Numbered from the stretch's first letter, positions 32,538 to 41,975 are shown. The stretch: 64,000 bases of DNA from Pseudarthrobacter sp. BIM B-2242 (GCF_014764445.1 NZ_CP061721.1:372001-436000), one strand, 5' to 3'. Program-made: numbers and translations. Notes: generated by a model from the letters alone, not told the origin.

Positions 32538-32966
32538 ATGTCCTTCGAAGAGAAAAGCGCCTGGATCATGGGGGTGGCGGCTGTGGCATCCTATGGCGTG
32601 TACCTGGCCGTCATCCTGGGCCGGGCCGGCACCGCGAACCTTGCCGGGGTTCCGTACGTCGGTCCGCTGCTGTGGACCGTCGCGGCCTCCATCCTGGGGT
32701 CCATCGCGCTGCATGCCGTAATCGGCATTTCTTCGCCTCGGGATGCCGGCCGAAAGGACCAGCGGGACAGGGAGATCTACCGGTTCGGGGAGTACATCGG
32801 GCAGTCCTTTGTGGTCATCGGGGGAGTGGCGGCACTGCTCATGGCCATGGCCGAATGGGATCATTTTTGGATCGCCAATGTCATCTACCTGGCGTTTGTG
32901 CTGTCAGCAATCCTGGGGTCCGTGGCCAAGATCGTCGCGTACCGCCGGGGGTTCCAGCCGTGGTGA
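32538..32966 (+). CDS. Small four-helix membrane protein paired with an HTH regulator
   Basis: The 142-residue protein has four hydrophobic helices (about 9-30, 40-62, 90-108 and 112-130) with a charged loop ([19 protein letters not shown]). GGGAGTG precedes the ATG at 32538; an open stretch further upstream overlaps the promoter and is not coding. It belongs to the poorly known group of small membrane proteins encoded just before a 70-80-residue XRE-type HTH protein. The two genes overlap in a GTGA junction. The function is unknown; a membrane sensor for the HTH partner is a fair guess. Confidence 0.75.
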   Translation: MSFEEKSAWIMGVAAVASYGVYLAVILGRAGTANLAGVPYVGPLLWTVAASILGSIALHAVIGISSPRDAGRKDQRDREIYRFGEYIGQSFVVIGGVAALLMAMAEWDHFWIANVIYLAFVLSAILGSVAKIVAYRRGFQPW

Positions 32967-33193
32967 AGCCAACCCGGGTCACCAACTCCCTCCGCCGCCT
33001 GCGCTTTGAACGCGGCGAAATGACCCAGGCCGAACTGGCCGAGCGCGTAGGTGTCACTCGGCAAACCGTCATTGCCATCGAACAGGGCCGGTATTCGCCC
33101 TCCCTGGAGATGGCCTTCCAGATCGCCCACGTTCTCAATGTGCCGCTCGAAGTCGTCTTCCAGTACCCGCACCATGAAGGAGAAGCATCATGA
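32963..33193 (+). CDS. Small XRE-type helix-turn-helix regulator
   Basis: This 76-residue protein is almost entirely one Cro/C1-type [45 protein letters not shown], then a short [11 protein letters not shown] helix. The GTG at 32963 overlaps the membrane-protein stop, and its own stop overlaps the oxidoreductase start (ATGA), so all three are co-translated. It probably autoregulates the promoter at 32446. Confidence 0.88.
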   Translation: MKPTRVTNSLRRLRFERGEMTQAELAERVGVTRQTVIAIEQGRYSPSLEMAFQIAHVLNVPLEVVFQYPHHEGEAS

Positions 33194-34161
33194 AAGCTAT
33201 CGTTCAGGACGTTTACGGCAATTCCGATGTGCTGGGGCTGCGGGACATCCCGAAGCCGGTGCCCGGCAGCGGCGAGGTACTCATCAAAGTCCGCGCGGCC
33301 GGCGTCGACCAGGGTGCGTGGCACCTGATGACGGGGCGGCCGTACCTCATCCGGCTCTTCGGGTACGGGCTGAAGAAGCCCAAGGTGCCGGTCCGGGGCA
33401 GGGAAGTGGCGGGCGTCGTCGAGGCCGTTGGTTCAGGGGTGACCCGCTTCGTGCCCGGCGACGAAGTGTTTGGGACGTGTGAGGGGTCGTTCGCCGAGTA
33501 CGCCTGCGCGAAGGAGACGTTGCTGGCGCGGAAGCCCTCGAACCTTACGTTCGAAGAAACGGCGGCTGCCCCCATTTCGGCTGTCACTGCGCTGCAGGCC
33601 GTCCGCGACGCCGGGCACGTCACCGCAGGGCAGAAGGTGCTGGTCATCGGGGCGGGCGGCGGAGTGGGATCCTTCGCCGTGCAGGTGGCCAAAGCGTTCG
33701 GGGCAGCAGTCACCGGGGTCTGCAGCACGGGGAAAGTGGACCTGGTCCGGTCCCTTGGGGCTGACGCCGTCATCGATTACACCCGGGATGACTTTGCCGG
33801 CGCCGGGGTTCTCTACGACCTCATCATCGATACCGCCGGCAACAGGAGGCTCTCAGTCCTCCGGAAGGCGCTTGCACCGCGGGGGACTCTGGTGATCGTC
33901 GGCGGCGAAGGCGGCGGGAGCGTGACCGGCGGATTTGAGCGTTCGATGGCTGCTCCGCTGGCAGCCCTGTTCTCGGGACAGAAATTCAAGGGGCTCGTGT
34001 CGAAGGGGAATTACCTGGACCTTGAAGCGCTGGCCGAAATGTTTGAGGCCGGCCGCGTGAAACCCGCTGTCGACAAGGTTTACGCGCTCGCTGAAGCGCC
34101 GGCCGCCATCGCCTATCTTCGCGAGGGCCGGGTGCGCGGCAAGGTGGTTGTCAGAATCTGA
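33190..34161 (+). CDS. NAD(P)-dependent alcohol dehydrogenase/quinone oxidoreductase (MDR family)
   Basis: The 323-residue medium-chain dehydrogenase has the GroES-like N-terminal domain ([42 protein letters not shown]) and the NADPH loop [23 protein letters not shown]. The zinc-binding Cys/His are absent, as in quinone oxidoreductases and zinc-free reductases. It is the last gene of the membrane-protein/HTH operon and may be the effector activity that the pair controls. Confidence 0.87.
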   Translation: MKAIVQDVYGNSDVLGLRDIPKPVPGSGEVLIKVRAAGVDQGAWHLMTGRPYLIRLFGYGLKKPKVPVRGREVAGVVEAVGSGVTRFVPGDEVFGTCEGSFAEYACAKETLLARKPSNLTFEETAAAPISAVTALQAVRDAGHVTAGQKVLVIGAGGGVGSFAVQVAKAFGAAVTGVCSTGKVDLVRSLGADAVIDYTRDDFAGAGVLYDLIIDTAGNRRLSVLRKALAPRGTLVIVGGEGGGSVTGGFERSMAAPLAALFSGQKFKGLVSKGNYLDLEALAEMFEAGRVKPAVDKVYALAEAPAAIAYLREGRVRGKVVVRI

Positions 34162-34289
34162 TGGCCTCCTGCTGCGGGCCCTTTTGGGAGCGGACGCGTG
34201 AGCCGCCCGATGGCCTGTTAGCCGCGTTGATCGGTTGCCCGGCCGCCCACACTTACGCAGGAACCCTGCACTGCCTTAGCCGGGGGATG

Positions 34290-34298
34290 TTATCCACA
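34290..34298. promoter_or_regulatory. Single DnaA-box-like TTATCCACA
   Basis: TTATCCACA lies 51 bp before the DUF222/HNH gene. A single box does not make an origin. It could be a DnaA-binding regulatory site or chance. Confidence 0.25.
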
Positions 34299-34349
34299 TA
34301 GACGGTTTCCTTAGCGCCTTCTGTAGGTGCGTGCTGTGATGCTGGGGGT

Positions 34350-36227
34350 ATGGATAACGCCGCAGGTGCAGAGGTTCTGGAGGCCATTGCGGCTTCTGCT
34401 TTGCGGCTGGCCGGTGTGTTCCGGGGCACGGATCCGGCCGACATCCCGACAGGCGCCTCGGCGGACGGCTCGGTGCCGGTTGGAGTGCCTGCCACTTGCC
34501 CAAGTGCTGGCGTGGCCGACAGCCCGCCAGTAAGCACGGCAGGCGGGCCGGCTGACGGCCCGGTGCCTGGCGCTTTCGCAACCGGCCCTTCTGCCGCTGA
34601 CTCGGACCCGTTGCGTTGGCAGGCTGAGGCGTGTCTGACGGTCCTGTCCGGCGCGGCGGGGTTGGAGGCGATGGTGGCTGCGATAAAGGTCCATGCGGCC
34701 GGCGGGTACGACGAAGCCGCCCAAGCGATCGCGGGCCCCATCATGTCCCCGCAGGAGCACACCGCCCAGGACATGAGTATCGTGGCCGAGGTCGCGTGTG
34801 CCCTGACGGTCAGTGAACGTACGGCCGGCGGGCTGCTGGGCGAAGCCCACCGCCTCACCACCGCCCTGCCGCTCACGCTGGCTGCTCTGGAGGCCGGGAC
34901 GTTGTCGTGGCAGCATGCCCGGATCATGGTCGACGAAACCACGAACCTGGAGCCCGCCGGCGCCCACGCGCTGGAAGCGCATTTCCTGGACCCGGAGGCG
35001 CCGAACCCGGCCCGCGGCCCCGCCGGCGGGATGGTCCCGGGCCGGTTCCGGGCCAAAGCCAGGACCTGGCGCGAACGCCACCACCCCGTCAGCATCGAAC
35101 AACGCCACACCCGGAGCGCCTTGGACCGGCGGGTTGAGTATTCCCCGGACCGGGACGGGATGGCGTGGCTCTCGGCGTACCTGCCCGCCGATCAGGCTTC
35201 CGGGATCTGGAACCGGGCCACCACAGCAGCCCGGGCCCTGCAAGGCCCTGCCGAGGGCAGGACCCTCACCCAGCTCCGGGCGGATAACGTCGCGGCGTGG
35301 CTGCTCGGCGGCACCCAGCACGCCACTCAGGACGGGGCTCTGCACGGCACCCAGCACGCCACTCAGAACGGGGCTGCCGGGATGATCCCGACACCAGCGG
35401 CCCAGGTTCTGGTGACGGTTCCGGTGTTCGCGCTGATGGGCCTGACCGATGAACCCGCCATGCTCGACGGGTACGGGCCGATCCCGCCGTCCATGGCCCG
35501 CGCTCTCGTGGCCGACGGTGCCGAGTCCTTCCGCCGGGTCCTGACCGATCCCCGGGATGGGGCCCCGTTGGAGATCGGCCGGGAAAGCTACCGGATCCCC
35601 AAAGCACTGCGCCAATGGCTCCGGCTCCGGGACGGCAAATGCCAGTTCCCCGGCTGCTCCAACCCATCCCTGGACAACGAAGCCGACCACCTCAACGCCT
35701 GGGCCAACGGCGGGACCACCGGGATCTCGAACCTGGCCCAGCTCTGCCCCAAACACCACAGGCTCAAACACGCCAGACCCTGGCAACCCACCGAAGCCAC
35801 CAAGGACGAGCCGCCCGGCTGGATCTCACCCACCGGCCGGCACTACCAAAGCGAACAACCCGACCGGGAACCACCCCACTGGCCGCAGCCGCTGGTGGAT
35901 GATCCGGGATTTGCAGCCGGCACGCGGAGAGAGTGGGAGGAGACACGCCAGGAAATAACTGTCTGGTCGGATCAGGCGGAGACCGATAAGGAACCAGCCG
36001 CTTGGCCAGATCATGACAACCCAAGTCAGGAGGAGACCGATAAGGGACCAGCCGCTTGGCCAGATCATGACAAGTCAGGCCAGGAATGGAAAGTCCAGCG
36101 GAAGGACCTGCAAGGAGCTGACCAGGAAACTGGCGTTACCCAAGATGGGGAAGCCACACCCGACGATCCCCTGGGTGACGAGTCCTACGAGGAGTGGGCG
36201 TTACCCGTGACCGCAGGGATCCAATGA
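34350..36227 (+). CDS. DUF222 protein with C-terminal HNH endonuclease domain (13E12 type)
   Basis: The 625-residue protein has a DUF222 region (about 90-380; EVACALTVSERTAGGLLGEAHRL, AGTLSWQHARIMVDET) and an HNH nuclease motif near residue 435 (CQFPGCSNPSLDNEADHLNAW...NLAQLCPKHHRLKH) with the zinc Cys pairs. Such genes occur in many copies in actinobacteria and resemble the mycobacterial 13E12 repeat family; their role is unsettled, and mobility or DNA cleavage has been proposed. The N-terminal Ala/Pro/Asp linker and the C-terminal 110 residues are low complexity with internal repeats. Confidence 0.88.
   Translation: MDNAAGAEVLEAIAASALRLAGVFRGTDPADIPTGASADGSVPVGVPATCPSAGVADSPPVSTAGGPADGPVPGAFATGPSAADSDPLRWQAEACLTVLSGAAGLEAMVAAIKVHAAGGYDEAAQAIAGPIMSPQEHTAQDMSIVAEVACALTVSERTAGGLLGEAHRLTTALPLTLAALEAGTLSWQHARIMVDETTNLEPAGAHALEAHFLDPEAPNPARGPAGGMVPGRFRAKARTWRERHHPVSIEQRHTRSALDRRVEYSPDRDGMAWLSAYLPADQASGIWNRATTAARALQGPAEGRTLTQLRADNVAAWLLGGTQHATQDGALHGTQHATQNGAAGMIPTPAAQVLVTVPVFALMGLTDEPAMLDGYGPIPPSMARALVADGAESFRRVLTDPRDGAPLEIGRESYRIPKALRQWLRLRDGKCQFPGCSNPSLDNEADHLNAWANGGTTGISNLAQLCPKHHRLKHARPWQPTEATKDEPPGWISPTGRHYQSEQPDREPPHWPQPLVDDPGFAAGTRREWEETRQEITVWSDQAETDKEPAAWPDHDNPSQEETDKGPAAWPDHDKSGQEWKVQRKDLQGADQETGVTQDGEATPDDPLGDESYEEWALPVTAGIQ
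35310..35381 (+). repeat. Two 36-bp repeats in the DUF222/HNH gene
   Basis: Two units begin ggcacccagcacgccactca and encode GTQHATQDGALH and GTQHATQNGAAG, inside a loop of the DUF222 region. Confidence 0.85.
35979..36086 (+). repeat. Two 54-bp repeats near the end of the DUF222/HNH gene
   Basis: Two in-frame copies, 54 bp apart, share gagaccgataagg and the following cagccgcttggccagatcat, and encode ETDKEPAAWPDHDN and ETDKGPAAWPDHDK. They extend the acidic tail after the HNH domain. Confidence 0.85.
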
Positions 36228-36252
36228 GTTACATAGGCAGGTCACTTCGATC

Positions 36253-36465
36253 TCAGGGCGCGAAGGTGATCCCACGCTCGCTGGCGGCCGCTTCGAGAAT
36301 CCGCACGGCCTTCGGACCGACGCCGTGCATGGCAAGCAGTTCCCTGCGGCCCAGTGAGGCGACCTCAGCCAAGGAAGTGATTCCAGCATTGAGCAGGGCA
36401 CTGTTGGCAGGCCGGCCAATCGGGGGCAAATCCCCGATCTGCGCAGGAACGTCCCGGGTGCTCAT
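36253..36465 (-). CDS. Small helix-hairpin-helix protein
   Basis: The 70-residue protein contains an HhH/alpha-CTD-like DNA-binding fold (IGRPANSALLNAGITSLAEVASLGRRELLAMHGVGPKAVRILEAA), with two helix pairs and the GVGPKA hairpin. The ATG at 36465 overlaps the DinB stop by four bases (ATGA), so the two are co-translated. Small stand-alone proteins like this are usually annotated as DNA-binding proteins. The target is unknown. Confidence 0.75.
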   Translation of the reverse strand: MSTRDVPAQIGDLPPIGRPANSALLNAGITSLAEVASLGRRELLAMHGVGPKAVRILEAAASERGITFAP

Positions 36466-37034
36466 GCCTGCCGCGCCGCAGCTTCGATGGCGGCCCGGTG
36501 CGCGGCCCACTCTTCCGGGCTGCGCGGAGTCAGATTCGGGTCGCCTGGACCCTGACCGGCCGTGCCGTCGATGAGTTCGCGCAGTATGTCCGCGTGACCC
36601 AGGTGGTGGGCCCGCTCAGCAACCATGTGTACCAGAATCTGGTGCAGGGTGACCTGACGCCGGTCCTCCGGCCACCAGGGCACCACGCCCGGGGCGTCCA
36701 CAGGCAGCGTCTCGATCGTAGCGTCGCTGTGAGCTCCGGCAAAGTGGTGCAGCTCAACGATGTCAGCCCGGCTCTCGTCGGCCCTCGCCCACAGGTCGGC
36801 ATCCGGGCTTGCGTCGTCGTCGAACCAGGAGAGGTGCCGGCCACTGGGACGGCCGAAGACGTCGCCGAAGTATCCGAGTTCCATACTCGCCACGTGCTTG
36901 ACCAGGCCCAGTAGATTCGTGCCGGTGGGCGTGAGTGGCCGGCGCACGTCGTACTCGCTGAGGCCGTCCAGCTTGCCGAGCAGGTTGTCCCGCCGGACTC
37001 GCAGGTAACGGTGCAGGGTCTCCTTTTCGTCCAT
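36462..37034 (-). CDS. DinB family (DUF664-type) putative metal-dependent hydrolase
   Basis: The 190-residue protein has the four-helix DinB/YfiT fold, with His positions that fit the metal triad (LVKHVASMELGYFGDVFG, the HQILVHMVAERAHHLGHADILREL region). Members include bacillithiol-, mycothiol- and maleylpyruvate-type thiol transferases, and many are damage-inducible with unknown roles. In an actinobacterium a mycothiol-dependent function is possible. The ATG at 37034 begins the family N-terminus. Confidence 0.85.
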   Translation of the reverse strand: MDEKETLHRYLRVRRDNLLGKLDGLSEYDVRRPLTPTGTNLLGLVKHVASMELGYFGDVFGRPSGRHLSWFDDDASPDADLWARADESRADIVELHHFAGAHSDATIETLPVDAPGVVPWWPEDRRQVTLHQILVHMVAERAHHLGHADILRELIDGTAGQGPGDPNLTPRSPEEWAAHRAAIEAAARQA

Positions 37035-37163
37035 AGCGGGCACTCTACCGAACGACCCGCCTGTTTCTCGGGCTGCAGCTCCTCGGTTTACAAGCTTCCC
37101 GGCCGTCCCAAGCTCCTCGGCGATCCCCAAGCCCCCTTGGTCATTGACAAGGTGCCCGGGCCT

Positions 37164-37192
37164 TTGACGCCTAACTGCGAATAGTCTGGTAT
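37164..37192 (+). promoter_or_regulatory. Promoter of the IclR (hut) regulator gene
   Basis: TTGACG at 37164-37169 and TGGTAT at 37187-37192 are 17 bases apart. The operator at 37185-37198 covers the -10, which is the expected place for autorepression. Confidence 0.6.
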
Positions 37193-37198
37193 TCCAGA
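37185..37198. promoter_or_regulatory. Operator-like palindrome, hut site 1
   Basis: TCTGG-TATT-CCAGA is a perfect 5-bp-arm palindrome on the -10 of the IclR gene. Related sites lie at 37253-37266 and 38142-38155. Confidence 0.65.
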
Positions 37199-37252
37199 CA
37201 CGGAGGTGCCGTATGCGGCACGGCAGGTGCGTGTGAGAGGCGCAAGCTTAAG

Positions 37253-37266
37253 TACGGTATCCCGGA
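37253..37266. promoter_or_regulatory. Operator-like sequence, hut site 2
   Basis: TACGGTATCCCGGA shares GGTATNCC and the final GA with site 1 and CCCGGA with site 3. It lies 40 bp before the IclR gene. Confidence 0.5.
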
Positions 37267-37305
37267 CACCGGGCAAAGACGACGGCGTTTCATCGGAGGA
37301 CACAC

Positions 37306-38106
37306 ATGGCAGACACGGAGATAAAGGTGGTGACCTCCAAAGTCCCCGCTGCAGAAAACACCCTTCGTATCCTCAAACTGCTGGCCTCAAAGCGCGGGCC
37401 CATGGCGGCGTCGAGCATTGCCACATCCCTGGGCCTGCCCAGATCCAGCGTCTACCACCTCCTGGGCGTGATGGAGGCCAACGGTTTTGTCCTCCACCTG
37501 CACGAGGAACAGCGGTACGGGCTGGGCATCAGTGCCTTTGAACTGAGTTCGGCGTACTCGCGGCAGGAACCGTTGTCCCGACTCGGACGGCCGCTGCTGG
37601 CCTCGCTGGTGCATGTGATCGGCGAGAGCGCGCATCTGGCCGTACTCCATGGCCGGGACGTGCTGTATATCGTGGAGGAGCGGGCCAAGAACCGGCCGTC
37701 GCTGGTGACCGACGTCGGCGTCCGCCTTCCCAGCCACCTCACCGCCAGCGGCCGGGCCATCCTGGCGGCGCTGCCAAAATCGCAGGTCCGCGCGCTGTAT
37801 CCAAACGCTGCCGCATTCACTGCCCGGCACGAGGTGGAAGGCGCCATCATGAAGTACTCGGCGCTGTCCTCGCACCTGGACCAGGTGAGGCAGCGGGGAT
37901 ACGCCACCGAACACGGCGAGGTGACGCCGGGCTTCGGGTCCATCGCAGCCGCCGTCACCGATCACCTTGGATGGCCCACAGCGGCCGTCGCCGTGACGTT
38001 CCTGGAGGACAAGTTGCCGGCCGACCAGTGGCCCGCACTCGCCGCAAGGGTGCAGAAGGTGGCGGACGAACTCTCCGTCCGCATCCACGGCCGCCCGGGC
38101 AAGTAG
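37306..38106 (+). CDS. IclR family regulator of histidine utilisation
   Basis: The 266-residue protein has an N-terminal winged HTH (AENTLRILKLLASKRGPMAASSIATSLGLPRSSVYHLLGVMEANGF) and the IclR effector domain (VGVRLPSHLTASGRAILAAL, RGYATEHGEVTPGFGSIAAAV). Its place directly upstream of hutU-hutH, and the repeat of one operator sequence before its own gene and before hutU, make it the hut regulator. The effector is probably histidine or urocanate. A GGAGGACACAC ribosome site precedes the ATG. Confidence 0.88.
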   Translation: MADTEIKVVTSKVPAAENTLRILKLLASKRGPMAASSIATSLGLPRSSVYHLLGVMEANGFVLHLHEEQRYGLGISAFELSSAYSRQEPLSRLGRPLLASLVHVIGESAHLAVLHGRDVLYIVEERAKNRPSLVTDVGVRLPSHLTASGRAILAALPKSQVRALYPNAAAFTARHEVEGAIMKYSALSSHLDQVRQRGYATEHGEVTPGFGSIAAAVTDHLGWPTAAVAVTFLEDKLPADQWPALAARVQKVADELSVRIHGRPGK

Positions 38107-38141
38107 CGCCGGGTAGTCGGCTTTCGCTTGCGGGCGCTGCG

Positions 38142-38155
38142 TCTGGAATCCCGGA
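38142..38155. promoter_or_regulatory. Operator-like palindrome, hut site 3
   Basis: TCTGG-AATC-CCGGA matches site 1 at the outer arms with one mismatch and lies upstream of hutU, after the IclR gene. It is the best evidence that the IclR protein also controls hutU-hutH. Confidence 0.6.
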
Positions 38156-38166
38156 CAGCACCACCC

Positions 38167-38203
38167 CTAAAGCCCTGTCTGCCCTGCCGTGAAAGGGCTT
38201 TAG
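38167..38203 (+). terminator. Inverted repeat between the IclR gene and hutU
   Basis: CTAAAGCCCT at 38167-38176 is perfectly inverted as AGGGCTTTAG at 38194-38203. It may end the regulator transcript or sit in the hutU leader as an attenuator. No U-tract follows. Confidence 0.45.
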
Positions 38204-38267
38204 TAGATACAGAACCTCTTCCCAGCACCGCGAACCGCACACTCGCCCACAAGATGAAGGAGCCCTC

Positions 38268-39968
38268 ATGGCACCCGCCGATTTCACCACCGGTGCCCGC
38301 CCGGTCAAAGCAGCCCGCGGCACCAAGCTCACCGCCAAGAGCTGGCAGACGGAGGCCCCGCTGCGCATGCTCATGAACAACCTGGACCCCGAAGTGGCCG
38401 AGCGCCCCGACGACCTGGTGGTCTATGGCGGCACCGGACGCGCCGTCCGCAGCTGGGCCGCGTTCGATGCCATCACCCGCACCCTCGAAACCATGGAAAA
38501 GGACGAGACCCTGCTGGTCCAGTCCGGCAAGCCCGTGGGTGTCTTCCGCACCAACGAATGGGCCCCGCGGGTGCTGCTGGCCAACTCCAACCTCGTGGGC
38601 GACTGGGCCAACTGGCCCGAGTTCCGCCGGCTGGAAGCCGAAGGCCTGATGATGTACGGCCAGATGACCGCCGGGTCCTGGATCTACATCGGCACCCAGG
38701 GCATCCTGCAGGGCACCTTTGAAACCTTCGCCGCGATCGCCCGGAAGCTCACCGGCGACGAAGACGGCACCCTGGCCGGCACCCTGACGCTGACCGGCGG
38801 CTGCGGCGGCATGGGCGGCGCCCAGCCGCTCGCCGTCACGCTGAACGACGGCGCGTGCCTGATTGTCGACGTCGACGAGACCCGCCTGCGCCGCCGCGCC
38901 GGGAAGCGCTACCTGGACGAGGTGGAAACCGATCTCGACGCCGCCATCGCCAAGGTCCTCAAAGCCAAGGAAGAGCGCCGCGGCTGGTCCGTGGGCTACG
39001 TCGGCAACGCCGCCGAGGTGTTCCCGGAAATCCTGCGCCGCCACAACGCCGGCGAACTCACCGTGGACATCGTCACGGACCAGACCTCCGCGCACGATCC
39101 GCTGAGCTACCTGCCCGAAGGCATCTCGGTGGAGGAATGGCACCGTGAGGCCGAGGCCGACCCTGAGGGCTTCACCAAGAAGGCCCAGGCCTCGATGGCA
39201 CGGCACGTCCAGGCCATGGTGGAATTCCAGGACGCCGGCGCCGAGGTCTTCGACTACGGCAACTCCATCCGCGACGAAGCACGCAAGGGCGGCTACAACC
39301 GCGCCTTCGAATTCCCCGGCTTCGTCCCCGCTTACATTCGCCCGCTGTTCTGCGAGGGCCTGGGCCCGTTCCGTTGGGTGGCACTGTCCGGCGACCCCGA
39401 AGATATCCGCGTCACCGACGAAGCCATCAAGGAACTGTTCCCGGAGAACAAGCACCTGCACCGCTGGATCGATGCCGCCCAGGAACGGGTGGAGTTCGAA
39501 GGCCTCCCGGCCCGCATCTGCTGGCTGGGCTACGGCGAACGCGCCAAGGCCGGCCTGCTGTTCAACCAGATGGTCAGGGACGGCAAAGTCAAGGCACCCA
39601 TCGTGATCGGCCGTGACCACCTCGACTCAGGCTCCGTCGCCTCCCCCTACCGGGAAACCGAGGCCATGGCAGACGGCTCCGACGCGATCGCCGACTGGCC
39701 CATGCTGAACGCACTGCTCAACACCGCGTCCGGAGCAACCTGGGTATCCCTGCACCATGGTGGCGGCGTCGGCATCGGCCGCTCCATCCACGCCGGCCAG
39801 GTCTCCGTCGCCGACGGCACCGACCTCGCTGCGGAAAAGCTCGAACGCCTCCTCACCAATGACCCCGGCATGGGCGTCATCCGCCACGCCGACGCCGGTT
39901 ACGGCCGCGCCCTCGACGTCGCCAAAGAACGCGGCGTCCGCATCCCCCTGAACGAAAACGCGAAGTAG
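38268..39968 (+). CDS. hutU: Urocanate hydratase
   Basis: The 566-residue protein is the full urocanase length. It has the glycine-rich NAD+ region ([20 protein letters not shown]), the catalytic-area Cys near residue 418 ([17 protein letters not shown]) and the C-terminal [20 protein letters not shown] signature. It converts urocanate to imidazolonepropionate, the second step of histidine breakdown. AAGGAGCCCTC precedes the ATG. hutH follows after five bases. Confidence 0.97.
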   Translation: MAPADFTTGARPVKAARGTKLTAKSWQTEAPLRMLMNNLDPEVAERPDDLVVYGGTGRAVRSWAAFDAITRTLETMEKDETLLVQSGKPVGVFRTNEWAPRVLLANSNLVGDWANWPEFRRLEAEGLMMYGQMTAGSWIYIGTQGILQGTFETFAAIARKLTGDEDGTLAGTLTLTGGCGGMGGAQPLAVTLNDGACLIVDVDETRLRRRAGKRYLDEVETDLDAAIAKVLKAKEERRGWSVGYVGNAAEVFPEILRRHNAGELTVDIVTDQTSAHDPLSYLPEGISVEEWHREAEADPEGFTKKAQASMARHVQAMVEFQDAGAEVFDYGNSIRDEARKGGYNRAFEFPGFVPAYIRPLFCEGLGPFRWVALSGDPEDIRVTDEAIKELFPENKHLHRWIDAAQERVEFEGLPARICWLGYGERAKAGLLFNQMVRDGKVKAPIVIGRDHLDSGSVASPYRETEAMADGSDAIADWPMLNALLNTASGATWVSLHHGGGVGIGRSIHAGQVSVADGTDLAAEKLERLLTNDPGMGVIRHADAGYGRALDVAKERGVRIPLNENAK

Positions 39969-39973
39969 GAATC

Positions 39974-41566
39974 ATGACCGCCATTACCCACGAACCGCTC
40001 ACCGTCGCCCTCGGCTCCAGCGGTGTCACACCCGAGGACGTCGTCGCCGTCGCCCGCCACAACGCCAAGGTGACCATCTCGCCGGACGCGCTGGAAAACG
40101 TCGCCAGGGTCCGCGCCCACATCGACGGCCTGGCCAACAGCGAGACTCCCGCCTACGGCATCTCCACCGGCTTTGGCGCGCTGGCCAACCGGCACATCCC
40201 CAACGAACTCCGCACCCAGCTGCAGAAGTCCCTCATCCGCAGCCACGCCGCCGGGATGGGCCCCGCCGTGGAGCGCGAGGTAGTCCGCGGCATCATGTTC
40301 CTGCGCGCCAAAACCCTCGCCTCCGGCCGCACCGGCGTCCGTCCCGTGGTCCTGCAGACCATGGTGGACGTCCTCAACGCCGGCATCACGCCCGTGGTTC
40401 GTGAGTTCGGTTCCCTGGGCTGCTCCGGCGACCTTGCGCCGCTGTCCCATTGCGCCCTGGTGCTGATGGGCGAGGGAGAGGCAGAAGGGCCCGGCGGCGT
40501 GACGTACGGCGGCCGCGGCGAACAGCCTGTCGCTGTCCTGCTCAGCGAGCACGGCATCGAGCCCGTGACCCTCGCTGAAAAGGAAGGCCTGGCGCTGGTC
40601 AACGGCACGGAGGGCATGCTCGGCATGCTCCTGATGGCCATCGCGGACATCCGCCGGCTGCTCACGACGGCGGACATCACCGCCGCGATGAGCGTCGAGG
40701 CGCTGCTCGGTACGGACCAGGTGTTCCTGCCCGAGCTGCACGCGGCGCTGCGCCCGCACCCGGGGCAGGCTGCAAGCGCGGACAACATGCTGCGCGTGCT
40801 CTCCGACTCGCCGATCGTGGCCTCGCACCGGGTAGGGGACTCGAAGGTGCAGGACGCCTACTCGCTGCGTTGCGCACCCCAGGTGGCCGGCGCCGTCCGC
40901 GACACCGTGGACCATGCGGCGCTGGTGGCATCCCGCGAACTCGCCGCCGCCATCGACAACCCGGTGGTTCTGCCGGACGGGCGCGTCAGCTCCAACGGCA
41001 ACTTCCACGGCGCCCCCGTGGCCTACGTGCTTGATTTCCTGGCCATCGCGGTGGCGGACCTGAGTTCCATTGCCGAGCGCCGGACCGACCGGATGCTGGA
41101 TCCGGCCCGCTCGCACGGGCTCCCCGCCTTCCTTGCCGCGGACCCGGGTGTTGATTCCGGTTTGATGATTGCCCAGTACACACAGGCCGGTCTGGTCTCG
41201 GACAACAAGCGGCTTGCCGTCCCGGCATCGGTGGACTCCATCCCGAGTTCCGCCATGCAGGAAGACCACGTCTCCATGGGCTGGCATGCCGCCCGGAAGC
41301 TGCGCAGGGCAGTCGAGAACCTCCGCCGCGTCCTGGCCATCGAACTTGTCACCAGCGGCCGGGCCATCGACATCCGCACCCAGCTGTCCGGGGGAAAGCT
41401 GCTTCCCGGGCCGGCGGGTGCCGCGGTCATCGGGTCACTTCGGAAGACGGTTGACGGCCCCGGCACGGACAGGTTCCTGTCGCCGGAACTGGAAGCGGCA
41501 GACCGTTTGGTCGCCTCCGGTGAGGTGATTGAAGCTGCCGAATCCGCCGTCGGAATTCTTGCCTAG
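39974..41566 (+). CDS. hutH: Histidine ammonia-lyase
   Basis: The 530-residue protein has the ammonia-lyase fold. The internal MIO cofactor site is EFGSLGCSGDLAPLSHCAL at about residue 150: Cys-Ser-Gly in place of the common Ala-Ser-Gly, a variant I believe occurs in other actinobacterial HAL enzymes. Other conserved blocks are YGISTGFGALANRHIP, ALVNGTEGMLGML and EDHVSMGWHAARKLR. It deaminates histidine to urocanate, the first step. The order hutU-hutH, with the first enzyme last, is normal in actinobacteria. hutI is not nearby. Confidence 0.96.
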   Translation: MTAITHEPLTVALGSSGVTPEDVVAVARHNAKVTISPDALENVARVRAHIDGLANSETPAYGISTGFGALANRHIPNELRTQLQKSLIRSHAAGMGPAVEREVVRGIMFLRAKTLASGRTGVRPVVLQTMVDVLNAGITPVVREFGSLGCSGDLAPLSHCALVLMGEGEAEGPGGVTYGGRGEQPVAVLLSEHGIEPVTLAEKEGLALVNGTEGMLGMLLMAIADIRRLLTTADITAAMSVEALLGTDQVFLPELHAALRPHPGQAASADNMLRVLSDSPIVASHRVGDSKVQDAYSLRCAPQVAGAVRDTVDHAALVASRELAAAIDNPVVLPDGRVSSNGNFHGAPVAYVLDFLAIAVADLSSIAERRTDRMLDPARSHGLPAFLAADPGVDSGLMIAQYTQAGLVSDNKRLAVPASVDSIPSSAMQEDHVSMGWHAARKLRRAVENLRRVLAIELVTSGRAIDIRTQLSGGKLLPGPAGAAVIGSLRKTVDGPGTDRFLSPELEAADRLVASGEVIEAAESAVGILA

Positions 41567-41725
41567 GCGGGAATATTGTTCGGTACTCACGGCTTTTCGG
41601 GCCAATGCTGAAATATGGTGCAACACGCACATATCGGGTCCGGGAAGTGTAGTAGAACTGAAGGTGTAGTAAAAGTCACATCAAAGAGGCTGTGACGGGA
41701 CGTATACAAAGGGGTAGAAGTTCAA

Positions 41726-41962
41726 ATGAAAGCACGTGGGGCTGTCCTGTCGAGGCGCAACGCACATTCCGCCATCGTCTCTGACTGGGGAACATTCCAG
41801 GCCGGGGACAAAGTGGAAATCATCAAGCACGCTCATGTTATTGCGGCGGGCGAGGTGGAAGAAGTATCGCAGAGCGGGAATGTGTTGTGGCTCGTGCCGG
41901 CAGTGCCGTCCGAAAAACAACTCTTCCTTAAATCCGACGGTGTAGAGGTTCGGCGTAGCTGA
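41726..41962 (+). CDS. Hypothetical 78-residue protein
   Basis: The ATG follows AGGGGTAGAAG at an acceptable distance, and the frame ends just before a strong bidirectional terminator, which supports a real gene. The protein looks like a small beta barrel (SDWGTFQAGDKVEIIKHAHVIAAGEVEEVSQSGNVLWLVPA) with a basic N-terminus. The family is not known to me. Confidence 0.6.
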   Translation: MKARGAVLSRRNAHSAIVSDWGTFQAGDKVEIIKHAHVIAAGEVEEVSQSGNVLWLVPAVPSEKQLFLKSDGVEVRRS

Positions 41963-41975
41963 CCCTGAACGCAAA

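Noticed and set aside
34290..34298. DnaA-box-like TTATCCACA as a sign of a replication origin
   Set aside because: Only single boxes are seen here and at 58214, without clusters, an AT-rich region or dnaA/dnaN genes. They are at most regulatory sites.
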